From assembly GCA_031550925.1 (NCBI GenBank), contig JAVBOE010000124.1:1-10954 (forward strand): a stretch of DNA of 10,954 nucleotides, in the 5' to 3' direction. The translations under genes were made by a program, and so were the position numbers. This document shows positions 1 through 6,527 of the stretch, one piece after another. Position 1 is the first letter of the stretch, and each line of letters starts with the position of its first letter. The notes below the pieces were generated by a model. That model saw nothing but the letters and a program-made list of their open reading frames with translations. It was not told the DNA's origin and searched no databases. Source of the DNA: JAIRNF01 sp031550925. Its GTDB lineage: Bacteria; Bacteroidota; Bacteroidia; Bacteroidales; UBA932.

Positions 1-96
1 AGGATGAACCACAGCGTTGAGCGCGAAGGTACACCTGTAGTGTTAGGCATGATTGCTAAAGTAAGACACTTGGTGAAAGTTGAAGAAGTAAAGTAG
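1..96 (+). CDS. rpmD: 50S ribosomal protein L30, C-terminal end (partial)
   Basis: Frame 1 is open from the window edge and encodes 31 residues beginning RMNHSVEREGTPVVLGMIAK and closing with KVEEVK. This matches the C-terminal half of bacterial L30, a small protein of the large ribosomal subunit of about 60 residues, so roughly half the gene lies upstream of the window. It ends at a TAG followed directly by an in-frame TAA (94-99), a tandem stop. It sits 21 nt before rplO, the usual spc-operon order (rpsE-rpmD-rplO). Identification rests on the sequence pattern and on position. Confidence 0.9.
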   Translation, partial: RMNHSVEREGTPVVLGMIAKVRHLVKVEEVK

Positions 97-117
97 TAAC
101 CAGATAAAACTACAACC

Positions 118-564
118 ATGCAGTTAAGTAATTTAAAACCCGCACAGGGTTCAACTCATAAAGATAAGAGAATTGGCCGCGGCCAAGGTTCCGGTCGAGG
201 AGGCACATCTACAAAAGGACATAAAGGTGCTCAGTCTCGCTCGGGTTACTCGCGCAAGTTTGGATTTGAAGGAGGACAGATGCCGCTACAACGTCGTCTG
301 CCTAAGTTCGGTTTCAATAACATGAGCCGTAAAGAGTACAAGGCGATCAACATATCAGCTCTACAGGCTTTAGCCGAAAAGCTGAGCGTATCTGAAATCA
401 CCATCGATACGATGTTGAACGCAGGCCTTGTTTCTAAAAATCACCTAGTAAAAATCCTTGGCAACGGCGAGCTAACCATTAAGCTAGACGTAACCGCTCA
501 TGCTTTTTCAAAATCGGCAATAGTCGCTATTGAAGCACAGCAAGGCACAGCCACAAAACTATAG
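118..564 (+). CDS. rplO: 50S ribosomal protein L15
   Basis: Encodes a 148-residue L15, a large-subunit protein that binds 23S rRNA late in assembly. The N-terminal third is the expected Gly/Arg/Lys-rich extended arm (residues 1-60, with GRGQGSGRGGTSTKGHKGA and then EGGQMPLQRRLPKFGF), which threads into rRNA. The C-terminal globular part follows (about 75-148). Length is normal for the family. The ATG at 118 is preceded by an A/C-rich stretch without a clear Shine-Dalgarno sequence, as is common in Bacteroidota. The TAG stop is only 3 nt before the secY start, suggesting translational coupling with secY, as in the spc operon generally. Confidence 0.97.
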   Translation: MQLSNLKPAQGSTHKDKRIGRGQGSGRGGTSTKGHKGAQSRSGYSRKFGFEGGQMPLQRRLPKFGFNNMSRKEYKAINISALQALAEKLSVSEITIDTMLNAGLVSKNHLVKILGNGELTIKLDVTAHAFSKSAIVAIEAQQGTATKL

Positions 565-567
565 CCT

Positions 568-1890
568 ATGAAACGGTTTATAGAAACCATAAAGAATATT
601 TTTAAGATAGAGGAGCTCCGTAACAGGATTATCTACACATTTCTGATTCTGATTATTTTTCGTATTGGAAGTTTTGTAGTGCTTCCGGGAATTGACGCTA
701 CAGCGCTTAGCGGCTTGAAAGATCAAGCATCTTCAGGTCTGTTAGGTCTGTTAAACATGTTCTCGGGAGGTGCGTTTGGTAACGCTTCTATCTTTGCGTT
801 AGGTGTTATGCCATACATCTCAGCATCAATTGTTATTCAGCTGTTGGGAATTATGGTGCCTTACTTCCAACGCCTACAGCGTGAGGGAGAAAGCGGACGT
901 CGTAAGATTAATCAATATACGCGTTACCTAACCATTGGTATCCTTTTGCTTCAAGGACCGGCTTATTTGGCAAACTTACACAGCCAGATACCTGCTAGCG
1001 CATTTTTAGTAAGCGGAACATTGTTTAACGTAACATCAACTATCCTTCTTCTTGGAGGTACCATGTTTATCATGTGGCTGGGAGAAAGAATCACAGATAG
1101 AGGGTTAGGAAACGGTATATCGCTTATTATTATGGTAGGTATCATAGCCCGTTTACCTTTTGCTTTATTCTCTGAGCTAGTATCTCGTTTCAGCGCAACA
1201 ACAGGTGGTATCCTGATGTTTATCGTAGAAATGGTTGTGATGTTTATTATCTTTATGGCAACTATTGCTCTTGTACAAGGTGTACGTAAAGTTCCGGTAC
1301 AGTATGCAAAGCGTATCGTAGGTAATAAGCAGTATGGTGGTGTACGTCAGTACATTCCGTTAAAGATCAACTCTGCTGGAGTTATGCCTATTATCTTTGC
1401 TCAGGCATTGATGTTTATCCCAATGTTGCTATCGGGATTCGATGCAACGGGTAGCGTTGCAGTAGCGTTTAGTAATTTTACCGGATTTTGGTATAACTTT
1501 ACATTCGCAATGTTGGTAATTATATTTACCTACTTCTATACTGCTGTTACGGTTAATCCAACCAATATGGCAGATGATATGAAGAAGAATGGTGGTTTCA
1601 TCCCTGGTATTAAACCGGGTAAGAAGACGGCTGAGTATTTAGATTCTATTATGTCTAGAATTACTTTGCCGGGGTCAATATTTTTGGCTTTAGTGGCTAT
1701 TTTACCTGCTTTGGCTCAAAAGTTTTTGGGTGTTAACCCTCAGTTTGGACAGTTCTTCGGAGGAACTTCTCTACTTATTATGGTAGGTGTTGTTCTTGAT
1801 ACGCTGAAGCAAATAGAGAGCCATCTGTTGATGAGACACTACGACGGTTTGATGAAAACCGGACGAATAAAAGGACGTTCAGGCTCATAG
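568..1890 (+). CDS. secY: Preprotein translocase subunit SecY
   Basis: Encodes a 440-residue SecY, the pore-forming subunit of the SecYEG channel in the inner membrane, which moves unfolded preproteins out and inserts membrane proteins. About ten hydrophobic helices are visible, roughly at residues 21-39, 75-99, 118-138, 150-172, 182-205, 212-237, 268-290, 310-330, 364-384 and 395-412. A plug-like segment rich in Gly/Leu/Ser lies near 55-72. Family hallmarks are QREGESGRRKINQYTRY after helix 2 (105-120), GLGNGISLIIM at 179-189, and the basic cytoplasmic loop VRKVPVQYAKR at 239-249. Length and ending are ordinary. It starts 3 nt after rplO and is followed by map after 38 nt, the order seen in Bacteroidales. 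Confidence 0.98.
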   Translation: MKRFIETIKNIFKIEELRNRIIYTFLILIIFRIGSFVVLPGIDATALSGLKDQASSGLLGLLNMFSGGAFGNASIFALGVMPYISASIVIQLLGIMVPYFQRLQREGESGRRKINQYTRYLTIGILLLQGPAYLANLHSQIPASAFLVSGTLFNVTSTILLLGGTMFIMWLGERITDRGLGNGISLIIMVGIIARLPFALFSELVSRFSATTGGILMFIVEMVVMFIIFMATIALVQGVRKVPVQYAKRIVGNKQYGGVRQYIPLKINSAGVMPIIFAQALMFIPMLLSGFDATGSVAVAFSNFTGFWYNFTFAMLVIIFTYFYTAVTVNPTNMADDMKKNGGFIPGIKPGKKTAEYLDSIMSRITLPGSIFLALVAILPALAQKFLGVNPQFGQFFGGTSLLIMVGVVLDTLKQIESHLLMRHYDGLMKTGRIKGRSGS

Positions 1891-1928
1891 CCTACCGTTT
1901 ATAGATTTTTTAAGTTCTTTTATATTTA

Positions 1929-2708
1929 GTGGCAAATTTAAAGACAAACGAGGAAATTGAGATACTACGGGAAAATGCACTCATAGTATCGAAAACGCTG
2001 GCAGAGCTTGCAAAACATGTCAGACCGGGAGTCACTACGCTTGAGCTCGATAAAGTGGCAGAAGAGTTCATTCGCGATCATGGTGCCGAGCCGGGTTTTT
2101 TGGGATACAACGGTTTCCCCAATACCCTTTGCACGTCTTTAAATAGCGTTGTCGTTCACGGTATCCCTTCCAATCACCGCTTAGAGGAAGGCGATATTCT
2201 TTCGGTTGACTGTGGCACCAAGCTTAAAGGCTTTTATGGCGATTCGGCTTATACCTTCGCGGTTGGGGAGATTTCTCCTGAGGCAGCAATGCTTCTTGAA
2301 GTTACTAAGACAAGCCTATTTAAGGGCATAGAGCAGGCGAAAACAGGAAACAGAATGGGCGATATCGGAAATGCTGTACAAACGTACGCCGAAGCGCACG
2401 GTTTTTCGGTAGTTCGTGAGATGATAGGTCATGGTATTGGCCATAACATGCACGAGCGTCCCGATGTACCAAATTACGGTAAGCGTGGTCATGGTCCGAA
2501 GTTGGTTGACGGTATGGTTATCTGTATCGAGCCCATGATTAACATGGGCAAGAAAGAAATCTACATGGAAGACGATGGTTGGACAATACGTACGGTAGAT
2601 AAAAAAATGTCGGCTCATTTCGAGCTAACAGTTGCTATAAAAGATGGTAAAGCCGATGTGCTTTCTACTTTTAAGTATGTTGAAGAAGTATTACAACAAA
2701 AAGTTTAA
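1929..2708 (+). CDS. map: Type I methionine aminopeptidase (GTG start)
   Basis: Encodes a 259-residue cytosolic metalloprotease that removes the initiator Met from new proteins. All five dinuclear metal ligands of the pita-bread fold are visible by alignment to the family: D94 (SVDCG), D105 (GDSAYTF), H168 (GHGIG), E201 (IEPM) and E232 (HFELTVA). H77 (VVHGIP) and H175 match the substrate-binding histidines. There is no N-terminal zinc-finger extension, so it is a short type Ia form. The start is GTG at 1929. The frame is closed by TAA at 1911-1913, no ATG lies between, and the next in-frame Met is residue 121. Location between secY and infA is typical of Bacteroidales. It lies 19 nt before infA. 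Confidence 0.96.
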   Translation: MANLKTNEEIEILRENALIVSKTLAELAKHVRPGVTTLELDKVAEEFIRDHGAEPGFLGYNGFPNTLCTSLNSVVVHGIPSNHRLEEGDILSVDCGTKLKGFYGDSAYTFAVGEISPEAAMLLEVTKTSLFKGIEQAKTGNRMGDIGNAVQTYAEAHGFSVVREMIGHGIGHNMHERPDVPNYGKRGHGPKLVDGMVICIEPMINMGKKEIYMEDDGWTIRTVDKKMSAHFELTVAIKDGKADVLSTFKYVEEVLQQKV

Positions 2709-2727
2709 GTAATTTAGTTAGAACTGA

Positions 2728-2946
2728 ATGGCAAAACAATCGGCCATAGAAAAAGACGGAGTTATCGTAGAAGCGTTGTCGAATGCAATGTTTCGCGTAG
2801 AACTTGATAACGGACATACTATTATTGCCCATATCTCCGGTAAAATGAGAATGCACTACATTAAAATTTTGCCCGGCGATAAGGTTAAGGTAGAGATGTC
2901 TCCCTACGACTTGTCGAAAGGCCGTATAACCTTTAGGTATAAGTAA
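2728..2946 (+). CDS. infA: Translation initiation factor IF-1
   Basis: Encodes the 72-residue IF-1, a single S1-type OB-fold protein that binds the 30S A site during initiation and assists IF-2 and IF-3. The whole family pattern is present: MAKQSAIEKDGVIVEALSNA at the start, then a FRVELDNGH strand, AHISGKMRMHYI, and the PGDKVKVEMSPYDLSKGRI block, ending FRYK. Length is canonical. It is followed by a 49-nt gap containing competing inverted repeats before rpmJ. Confidence 0.98.
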   Translation: MAKQSAIEKDGVIVEALSNAMFRVELDNGHTIIAHISGKMRMHYIKILPGDKVKVEMSPYDLSKGRITFRYK

Positions 2947-2947
2947 A

Positions 2948-2983
2948 TTGGTTAATTGTTGACCCTTGTGGGCCGACCAACAA
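2948..2983 (+). promoter_or_regulatory. Inverted-repeat element in the infA-rpmJ gap
   Basis: The gap contains an imperfect hairpin: GTTGACCC at 2958-2965 against GGGCCGAC at 2970-2977, with loop TTGT, one A/C mismatch and one G-T wobble. Two other pairings compete for the same bases: TTGTTG (2956-2961) with CAACAA (2978-2983), and TTGGT (2948-2952) with ACCAA (2976-2980). No T-tract follows, so it does not look like a terminator. A structured mRNA element affecting rpmJ/rpsM translation, or mRNA processing, is possible. Function is inference only. Confidence 0.35.
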
Positions 2984-2995
2984 ATACACGATAAA

Positions 2996-3112
2996 ATGAA
3001 AGTTAGAGCATCTATTAAAAAGCGCAGCGAAGATTGCAAAATCGTAAAACGCAAAGGTCGTTTATACGTTATCTGCAAAAAGAACCCAAAGTTTAAAATG
3101 CGCCAAGGATAA
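2996..3112 (+). CDS. rpmJ: 50S ribosomal protein L36 with partly lost zinc site
   Basis: This 38-residue gene reads MKVRASIKKRSEDCKIVKRK at its start and ends KNPKFKMRQG, the full length of bacterial L36. L36 is the smallest large-subunit protein and stabilises 23S rRNA near the peptidyl transferase region. In the zinc-ribbon form the ligands are C11, C14, C27 and a His near 33. Here residue 11 is Ser and residue 33 is Phe, while C14 and C27 remain. The site is therefore half eroded and probably does not bind zinc. Recalled Bacteroidota L36 proteins are often of the zinc-free type, which fits. It lies between infA and rpsM as expected. Confidence 0.95.
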   Translation: MKVRASIKKRSEDCKIVKRKGRLYVICKKNPKFKMRQG

Positions 3113-3140
3113 TTCAGTAAAAACACATTAAAATTATAAT

Positions 3141-3518
3141 ATGGCACGTATTGCTGGTGTTGATTTACCAAAGAATAAAAGAGGCGAGGTAGGACTTACC
3201 TATATCTTCGGGATAGGTAGAAGTTCATCACGCTCGATCCTTAGCCAAGCAGGTATCAGCTTCGATACTAAAGTTAAGGATTGGAACGATGACCAAATTG
3301 CTGCTATCCGTAGCATTATTGGTGAGAACTATAAGATTGAGGGAGAGCTACGCTCAATGGTTCAGCTAAACATTAAACGTTTAATGGACATTGGATGCTA
3401 CAGAGGAATCCGTCATCGTATTGGTCTTCCTGTACGTGGACAGAGCACTAAGAATAACGCTCGTACCCGAAAAGGTAGAAAGAAAACTGTAGCTAACAAG
3501 AAAAAAGCAACTAAATAG
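3141..3518 (+). CDS. rpsM: 30S ribosomal protein S13
   Basis: Encodes the 125-residue S13 of the small-subunit head, which contacts the P-site tRNA and forms bridges to the 50S subunit. It starts MARIAGVDLPKNKRGEVGLT and has the helix-turn segment YIFGIGRSSSRSIL (21-34). The diagnostic block GCYRGIRHRIGLPVRGQ (85-101) is followed by STKNNARTRKGRKK and a Lys-rich tail. Length is normal. The ATG at 3141 follows an A/T-rich 28-nt gap after rpmJ. It is the first gene of the alpha-operon set here (rpsM-rpsK-rpsD-rpoA-rplQ). Confidence 0.98.
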   Translation: MARIAGVDLPKNKRGEVGLTYIFGIGRSSSRSILSQAGISFDTKVKDWNDDQIAAIRSIIGENYKIEGELRSMVQLNIKRLMDIGCYRGIRHRIGLPVRGQSTKNNARTRKGRKKTVANKKKATK

Positions 3519-3527
3519 TAAGTAGCA

Positions 3528-3917
3528 ATGGCAAAGAAACCGGGAACAACTAAAAAAAGAGTTGTAAAAGTTGAGGCTGTAGGGCAGGCCCACATCCACT
3601 CAACCTTCAATAATATAATTATTTCTTTGACGAACAACGATGGTCAGGTTATCAGCTGGTCGTCGGCAGGAAAGATGGGTTTCAGAGGTTCTAAAAAGAA
3701 CACTCCTTACGCTGCTCAAACTGCTGCCGAAGATTGCGCTAAAGTAGCTCACGATTTAGGTCTGCGTAAAGTAAAAGTTTACGTTAAGGGCCCAGGATCG
3801 GGAAGAGAATCAGCCATTCGTAGCATTCACTCACGCGGAATCGAGGTTACCGAAATAGTTGATATTACTCCGCTTCCACACAACGGATGTCGTCCTAAGG
3901 GAAGAAGAAGAGTATAA
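3528..3917 (+). CDS. rpsK: 30S ribosomal protein S11
   Basis: Encodes the 129-residue S11 of the small-subunit platform, which lies near the mRNA exit and the 3' end of 16S rRNA. Family features are HIHSTFNNIIISLTNNDGQV (22-41), WSSAGKMGFRGSKKNTPYAA, VKGPGSGRESAIRSI and the conserved ending HNGCRPKGRRRV. The length is canonical and the start lies 9 nt after the rpsM stop, so the two are probably coupled. A basic N-terminal segment (AKKPGTTKKR) precedes the core. Nothing unusual is visible. Confidence 0.98.
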   Translation: MAKKPGTTKKRVVKVEAVGQAHIHSTFNNIIISLTNNDGQVISWSSAGKMGFRGSKKNTPYAAQTAAEDCAKVAHDLGLRKVKVYVKGPGSGRESAIRSIHSRGIEVTEIVDITPLPHNGCRPKGRRRV

Positions 3918-3948
3918 CCTACGTTGTTAATCATTCAAATTAAGAGAA

Positions 3949-4557
3949 ATGGCAAGATATACAGGACCAACCAGCAAAATTGCGCGTAAGTTCGGCGAAC
4001 CGATCTTCGGACCAGATAAGCATTTCGAAAAGAAAAACTATCCTCCGGGACAGCATGGTTTGGCTAAAAAAAGAAAAAAAGTATCGGAGTACGGTACTCA
4101 GCTGCAAGAAAAGCAGAAAGTAAAATATACATACGGATTGCTAGAGCGTCAGTTCCGCAACTTGTTCGAGCAAGCATCACGTATGAAGGGACGTAAAGGT
4201 GAAAACCTGATTATTCTTCTCGAAAGTCGTTTAGATAATTTGGTGTACCGTCTTGGTATAGCACCTACCAGAGCCGCTGCTCGTCAGCTGGTATCACACC
4301 GTCATATTACTGTAAACGGAAATGTTTGTAGCATTCCTTCACTCAGTATTAAACCAGGTGAGGTTATTGGTGTTCGCGAAAAATCTAAATCACTAGAAGT
4401 TATTCAAGACGCTGTAGGGAAAGGTTCTATCAGCAAACATTCTTGGCTAGAGTGGGATGCAGCAAGCCTTACCGGTAAGCTTATCAACCGCCCCGAAAGA
4501 ACAGAGATCCCCGAAACTATCAACGAACAGCTGATAGTGGAGTTGTACTCGAAGTAA
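3949..4557 (+). CDS. rpsD: 30S ribosomal protein S4 (zinc-free type)
   Basis: Encodes the 202-residue S4, a primary 16S rRNA-binding protein that nucleates 30S assembly. In some bacteria it also represses the alpha operon translationally. It starts MARYTGPTSKIARKFGEPIF and continues KKNYPPGQHG. The S4 RNA-binding domain lies at about 93-155 (SRLDNLVYRLGIAPTRAAAR, then VSHRHITVNG). It ends EQLIVELYSK. The N-terminal region has no cysteine, so it is the zinc-free form; the only Cys is C127. The stop TAA overlaps an ATG (TAATG) that opens a 22-codon reading frame in the 78-nt gap before rpoA. Whether S4 autoregulates here cannot be read from the sequence. Confidence 0.98.
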   Translation: MARYTGPTSKIARKFGEPIFGPDKHFEKKNYPPGQHGLAKKRKKVSEYGTQLQEKQKVKYTYGLLERQFRNLFEQASRMKGRKGENLIILLESRLDNLVYRLGIAPTRAAARQLVSHRHITVNGNVCSIPSLSIKPGEVIGVREKSKSLEVIQDAVGKGSISKHSWLEWDAASLTGKLINRPERTEIPETINEQLIVELYSK

Positions 4558-4625
4558 TGAGTAGCGAGCTGTACTTAACCATAGTACAACCTATGTTTAG
4601 AAAAAGAACCGAAGTATCCAATTAA
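4557..4625 (+). CDS. Possible 22-residue mini-ORF between rpsD and rpoA
   Basis: The ATG overlaps the rpsD stop (TAATG at 4555-4559) and the frame runs 22 codons to TAA at 4623-4625, 10 nt before rpoA. The peptide starts MSSELYLTIVQPMFRKRTEV and then reads SN. I recognise no family. The overlap geometry suits reinitiation by ribosomes finishing rpsD, so translation of this frame could carry ribosomes across to rpoA. It may equally be chance in a short gap. The same stretch holds a 6-bp stem TGTACT/AGTACA (4570-4575 and 4583-4588). Confidence 0.25.
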   Translation: MSSELYLTIVQPMFRKRTEVSN

Positions 4626-4635
4626 TAAAAAAACT

Positions 4636-5628
4636 ATGGCAATATTAGCATTTCAAAAACCTGACAAGGTGATTATGCTCGATTCGACCGATTCATTCGG
4701 GCGCTTTGAGTTTAGGCCATTGGAACCGGGCTACGGTATTACTGTCGGGAACGCACTGAGGCGTATCCTGCTTTCTTCTTTGGAAGGATATGCGATTACC
4801 TCGGTAAAGATTTCGGGTGTAGATCACGAGTTTGCCACCATTCCCGGTGTTATCGAGAATATGGTAGATATCATTCTTAACCTGAAACAAATAAGATTAA
4901 AGCAAGTTGTTGAAGGCGTTGATGCTGAAAAGGTAAGCCTTACTGTAACCGGTCAAAACGAGTTTAAGGCAGGTTTACTTTCAGGATCTCTTTCTGCATT
5001 TAAAGTTCTTAATCCCGACTTAGTGGTTTGTAGAATGGAGCCAAACGTTAAGCTCCAGATCGAGCTAACCATTGGTAAGGGTAGAGGATATGTTCCTGCA
5101 GAAGAAAACAAGCCGGCCGATGCTGAAATAGGTATTATTCCTATCGATGCAATCTTTACGCCTATTAAAAACGTAAAGTTTGCAGTAGAGAACTACCGTG
5201 TTGAGCAGAAAACCGACTACGAAAAGCTTACGCTTGAAATAACTACAGATAGCTCAATTCATCCAAAAGATGCGCTGAAAGAAGCTGCGAAGATTCTTAT
5301 CTATCACTTTATGCTGTTTTCTGACGAAAAGATTACGGTAGATGTGGGAGAAAAAGTAACGAGTGAAGAGTTCGACGAAGAATCACTGCATATGCGTCAG
5401 CTGCTTAAGCAACGCCTTGTTGATCTAGACCTTTCTGTTAGAGCATTAAACTGCTTAAAGGCAGCAGAGGTTGAGACCTTAGGAGAGCTGGTTAAGTTTA
5501 GCAAGAACGATCTTCTTAAGTTCAGAAATTTTGGAAAGAAATCGCTATCGGAGTTGGATGATTTGTTGGAAGCAAACAACCTATCATTCGGAATGGATGT
5601 AGCAAAGTATAAACTTGACAAAGAGTAG
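4636..5628 (+). CDS. rpoA: DNA-directed RNA polymerase subunit alpha
   Basis: Encodes the 330-residue alpha subunit, whose dimer scaffolds assembly of beta and beta' and whose C-terminal domain contacts DNA and activators. The N-terminal domain (about 1-235) has FEFRPLEPGYGITVGNALRR and ILLSSLEGYAITSVKISGV, the dimer and assembly region. After an acidic linker (about 238-255), the C-terminal domain (about 257-320) keeps the positions that contact DNA in the E. coli protein: R269, N272, C273, K301/K302 and S303, in VRALNCLKA and FGKKSLSELDDLL. Recognition of A/T-rich upstream DNA is therefore plausible. The stop is 8 nt before rplQ. Length is normal. Confidence 0.98.
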   Translation: MAILAFQKPDKVIMLDSTDSFGRFEFRPLEPGYGITVGNALRRILLSSLEGYAITSVKISGVDHEFATIPGVIENMVDIILNLKQIRLKQVVEGVDAEKVSLTVTGQNEFKAGLLSGSLSAFKVLNPDLVVCRMEPNVKLQIELTIGKGRGYVPAEENKPADAEIGIIPIDAIFTPIKNVKFAVENYRVEQKTDYEKLTLEITTDSSIHPKDALKEAAKILIYHFMLFSDEKITVDVGEKVTSEEFDEESLHMRQLLKQRLVDLDLSVRALNCLKAAEVETLGELVKFSKNDLLKFRNFGKKSLSELDDLLEANNLSFGMDVAKYKLDKE

Positions 5629-5636
5629 CAAAGGCT

Positions 5637-6209
5637 ATGAGACATAATAATAAAAATAACCATCTGGGAAGACAAGCAGGACACCGTAAAGCAATGTTAG
5701 CTAACATGGCAAGTTCGCTTATTATGCACAAGCGTATCGAGACCACTTTGGCTAAGGCAAAAGTGCTGAGAACGTATGTAGAGCCTTTGATTACCAAGTC
5801 GAAGGACGATACTACCCACTCTCGTCGTATGGTGTTCAGTCATTTAAAAGATAAACATGCAGTTACAGAGCTATTCCGTAACGTAGCACCTAAGGTTGCC
5901 GACCGTCCGGGTGGATATACCCGCGTTCTTAAGGTTGGTTTCCGTCAGGGTGATGCTGCTGAAATGGCAATGATAGAGCTGGTGGACTTTAACGAAGCAA
6001 TGTTGGCATCGGCAACGCCTAAGAAAGAGGCTAAGAAAACAACCCGTCGTGGCCGTAGCGGTGCTAAGAAAGCTGACGAGGCTGTTGCTGCAGAACCTAA
6101 GAAAACAACTGCTAAGAAAGCAAAAGCAGAAGAGGCTAAAGCGGCAGAAGTTGAAGCAAAGGTTGAAGAACAACCTGAAGCAGCTACTGAAACTCCTAAA
6201 GAAGAGTAG
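5637..6209 (+). CDS. rplQ: 50S ribosomal protein L17 with long charged C-terminal tail
   Basis: Encodes a 190-residue L17, a large-subunit protein near the tunnel exit. The core (about 1-122) is typical: HLGRQAGHRKAMLANMASSL, the VLRTYVEPLITKSK helix region, RPGGYTRVLKVGFRQGDAAEMA and MIELVD. Bacterial L17 is often about 120-130 residues. Here about 65 low-complexity residues follow. The tail is first basic (KKEAKKTTRRGRSGAKK, 129-145, with KKTT again at 156-159) and then acidic (about 164-190, rich in Glu and Ala). It looks like an intrinsically disordered, histone-H1-like tail. Tails of this kind occur in other Bacteroidota L17 proteins as I recall. It is the last gene of the operon and is followed by a strong terminator. 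Confidence 0.96.
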   Translation: MRHNNKNNHLGRQAGHRKAMLANMASSLIMHKRIETTLAKAKVLRTYVEPLITKSKDDTTHSRRMVFSHLKDKHAVTELFRNVAPKVADRPGGYTRVLKVGFRQGDAAEMAMIELVDFNEAMLASATPKKEAKKTTRRGRSGAKKADEAVAAEPKKTTAKKAKAEEAKAAEVEAKVEEQPEAATETPKEE

Positions 6210-6228
6210 AGAAACAATAGCAATATTT

Positions 6229-6264
6229 ACAAAGGGATGGCAATGCTATCCCTTTGTTGTTTTT
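6229..6264 (+). terminator. Intrinsic terminator of the ribosomal protein operon
   Basis: A 13-bp stem pairs 6229-6241 (ACAAAGGGATGGC) with 6245-6257 (GCTATCCCTTTGT), with one G-T wobble and a three-base loop. It is followed by TGTTTTT to 6264. It begins 19 nt after the rplQ stop, which fits the end of the long operon. Confidence 0.9.
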
Positions 6265-6295
6265 GAAAATTAGGTATCTGTATTTATCCCTAAAT

Positions 6296-6314
6296 CCCCT
6301 AAAGGGGGGCTTTT
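6296..6314 (+). repeat. Short CCCCT/AGGGG palindrome with T-tract
   Basis: CCCCT (6296-6300) pairs with AGGGG (6303-6307) around a tiny loop. The sequence continues GGC then TTTT (6311-6314). The flanking TCCCTAAATCCCCTAAAGGG resembles a string I recall recurring between genes in Bacteroidota genomes. It may be a degenerate terminator or a dispersed intergenic repeat. As a hairpin it is weak, because the loop is only two bases unless the inner pair opens. Confidence 0.4.
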
Positions 6315-6350
6315 ACTATATGCGTTATTGAGTGTAGTACTTCTATTCAG

Positions 6351-6380
6351 GAGATGTCTCACTACGTTTGACATGACGGG
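6351..6380 (+). repeat. Dispersed-repeat-like palindrome
   Basis: The element contains ATGTC (6354-6358) and GACAT (6370-6374) as arms, with an inner AC/GT pairing around TAC. It resembles a widespread intergenic motif whose usual form, as I recall it, is close to TTTCTCGCTACGCTCGAAAT followed by GAC. The match is from memory and imperfect. Genome-wide copy number would settle it. Confidence 0.4.
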
Positions 6381-6480
6381 AGGGATGTGCGAAGATAACG
6401 CTAAAGTTTGGGGTGCTGAGATAGAGTTCTTGTTCTATACTCTTTGTTCCTTCTTCCTTAAATCGGATTGTAAAATTTAC

Positions 6481-6488
6481 TACTTTTG
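6481..6488 (+). promoter_or_regulatory. Candidate -7 box upstream of the eno-proximal hairpins
   Basis: TACTTTTG matches the Bacteroidota -7 consensus TAnnTTTG exactly. A TTG lies at 6468-6470, only 10 nt upstream and too close, so no good -33 element is seen at the usual distance of about 20 nt. If active, it would start a transcript near 6494 that must pass two terminator-like hairpins before eno at 6638. It is the only such box I find between the rplQ terminator and eno. Confidence 0.3.
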
Positions 6489-6495
6489 TAACATG

Positions 6496-6521
6496 GGAAA
6501 GTTTGTTTACTTTCCTTTTTT
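6496..6521 (+). terminator. Compact hairpin with T6 tract
   Basis: GGAAAGT (6496-6502) pairs perfectly with ACTTTCC (6509-6515) over the loop TTGTTT, followed directly by six T residues (6516-6521). This is classic intrinsic-terminator geometry, though the stem is only 7 bp. It lies 28 nt beyond the preceding TTG and starts just after the candidate -7 box, with no real gene immediately upstream. Confidence 0.5.
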
Positions 6522-6527
6522 ATGGTA

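Noticed and set aside
2671..3171. A 166-codon - strand frame antisense to the end of map, infA, rpmJ and the start of rpsM.
   Set aside because: It is fully covered by conserved genes on the + strand and its composition is that of an antisense shadow.
4570..4588. TGTACT/AGTACA stem after rpsD considered as a terminator.
   Set aside because: The 6-bp stem is weak and has no following T-tract; rpoA and rplQ very likely continue in the same transcript.
6049..6273. A Lys/Leu/Gln-rich frame overlapping the L17 tail in another frame.
   Set aside because: It is a by-product of the low-complexity AAG/GCT-rich DNA encoding the L17 tail and runs into the terminator.
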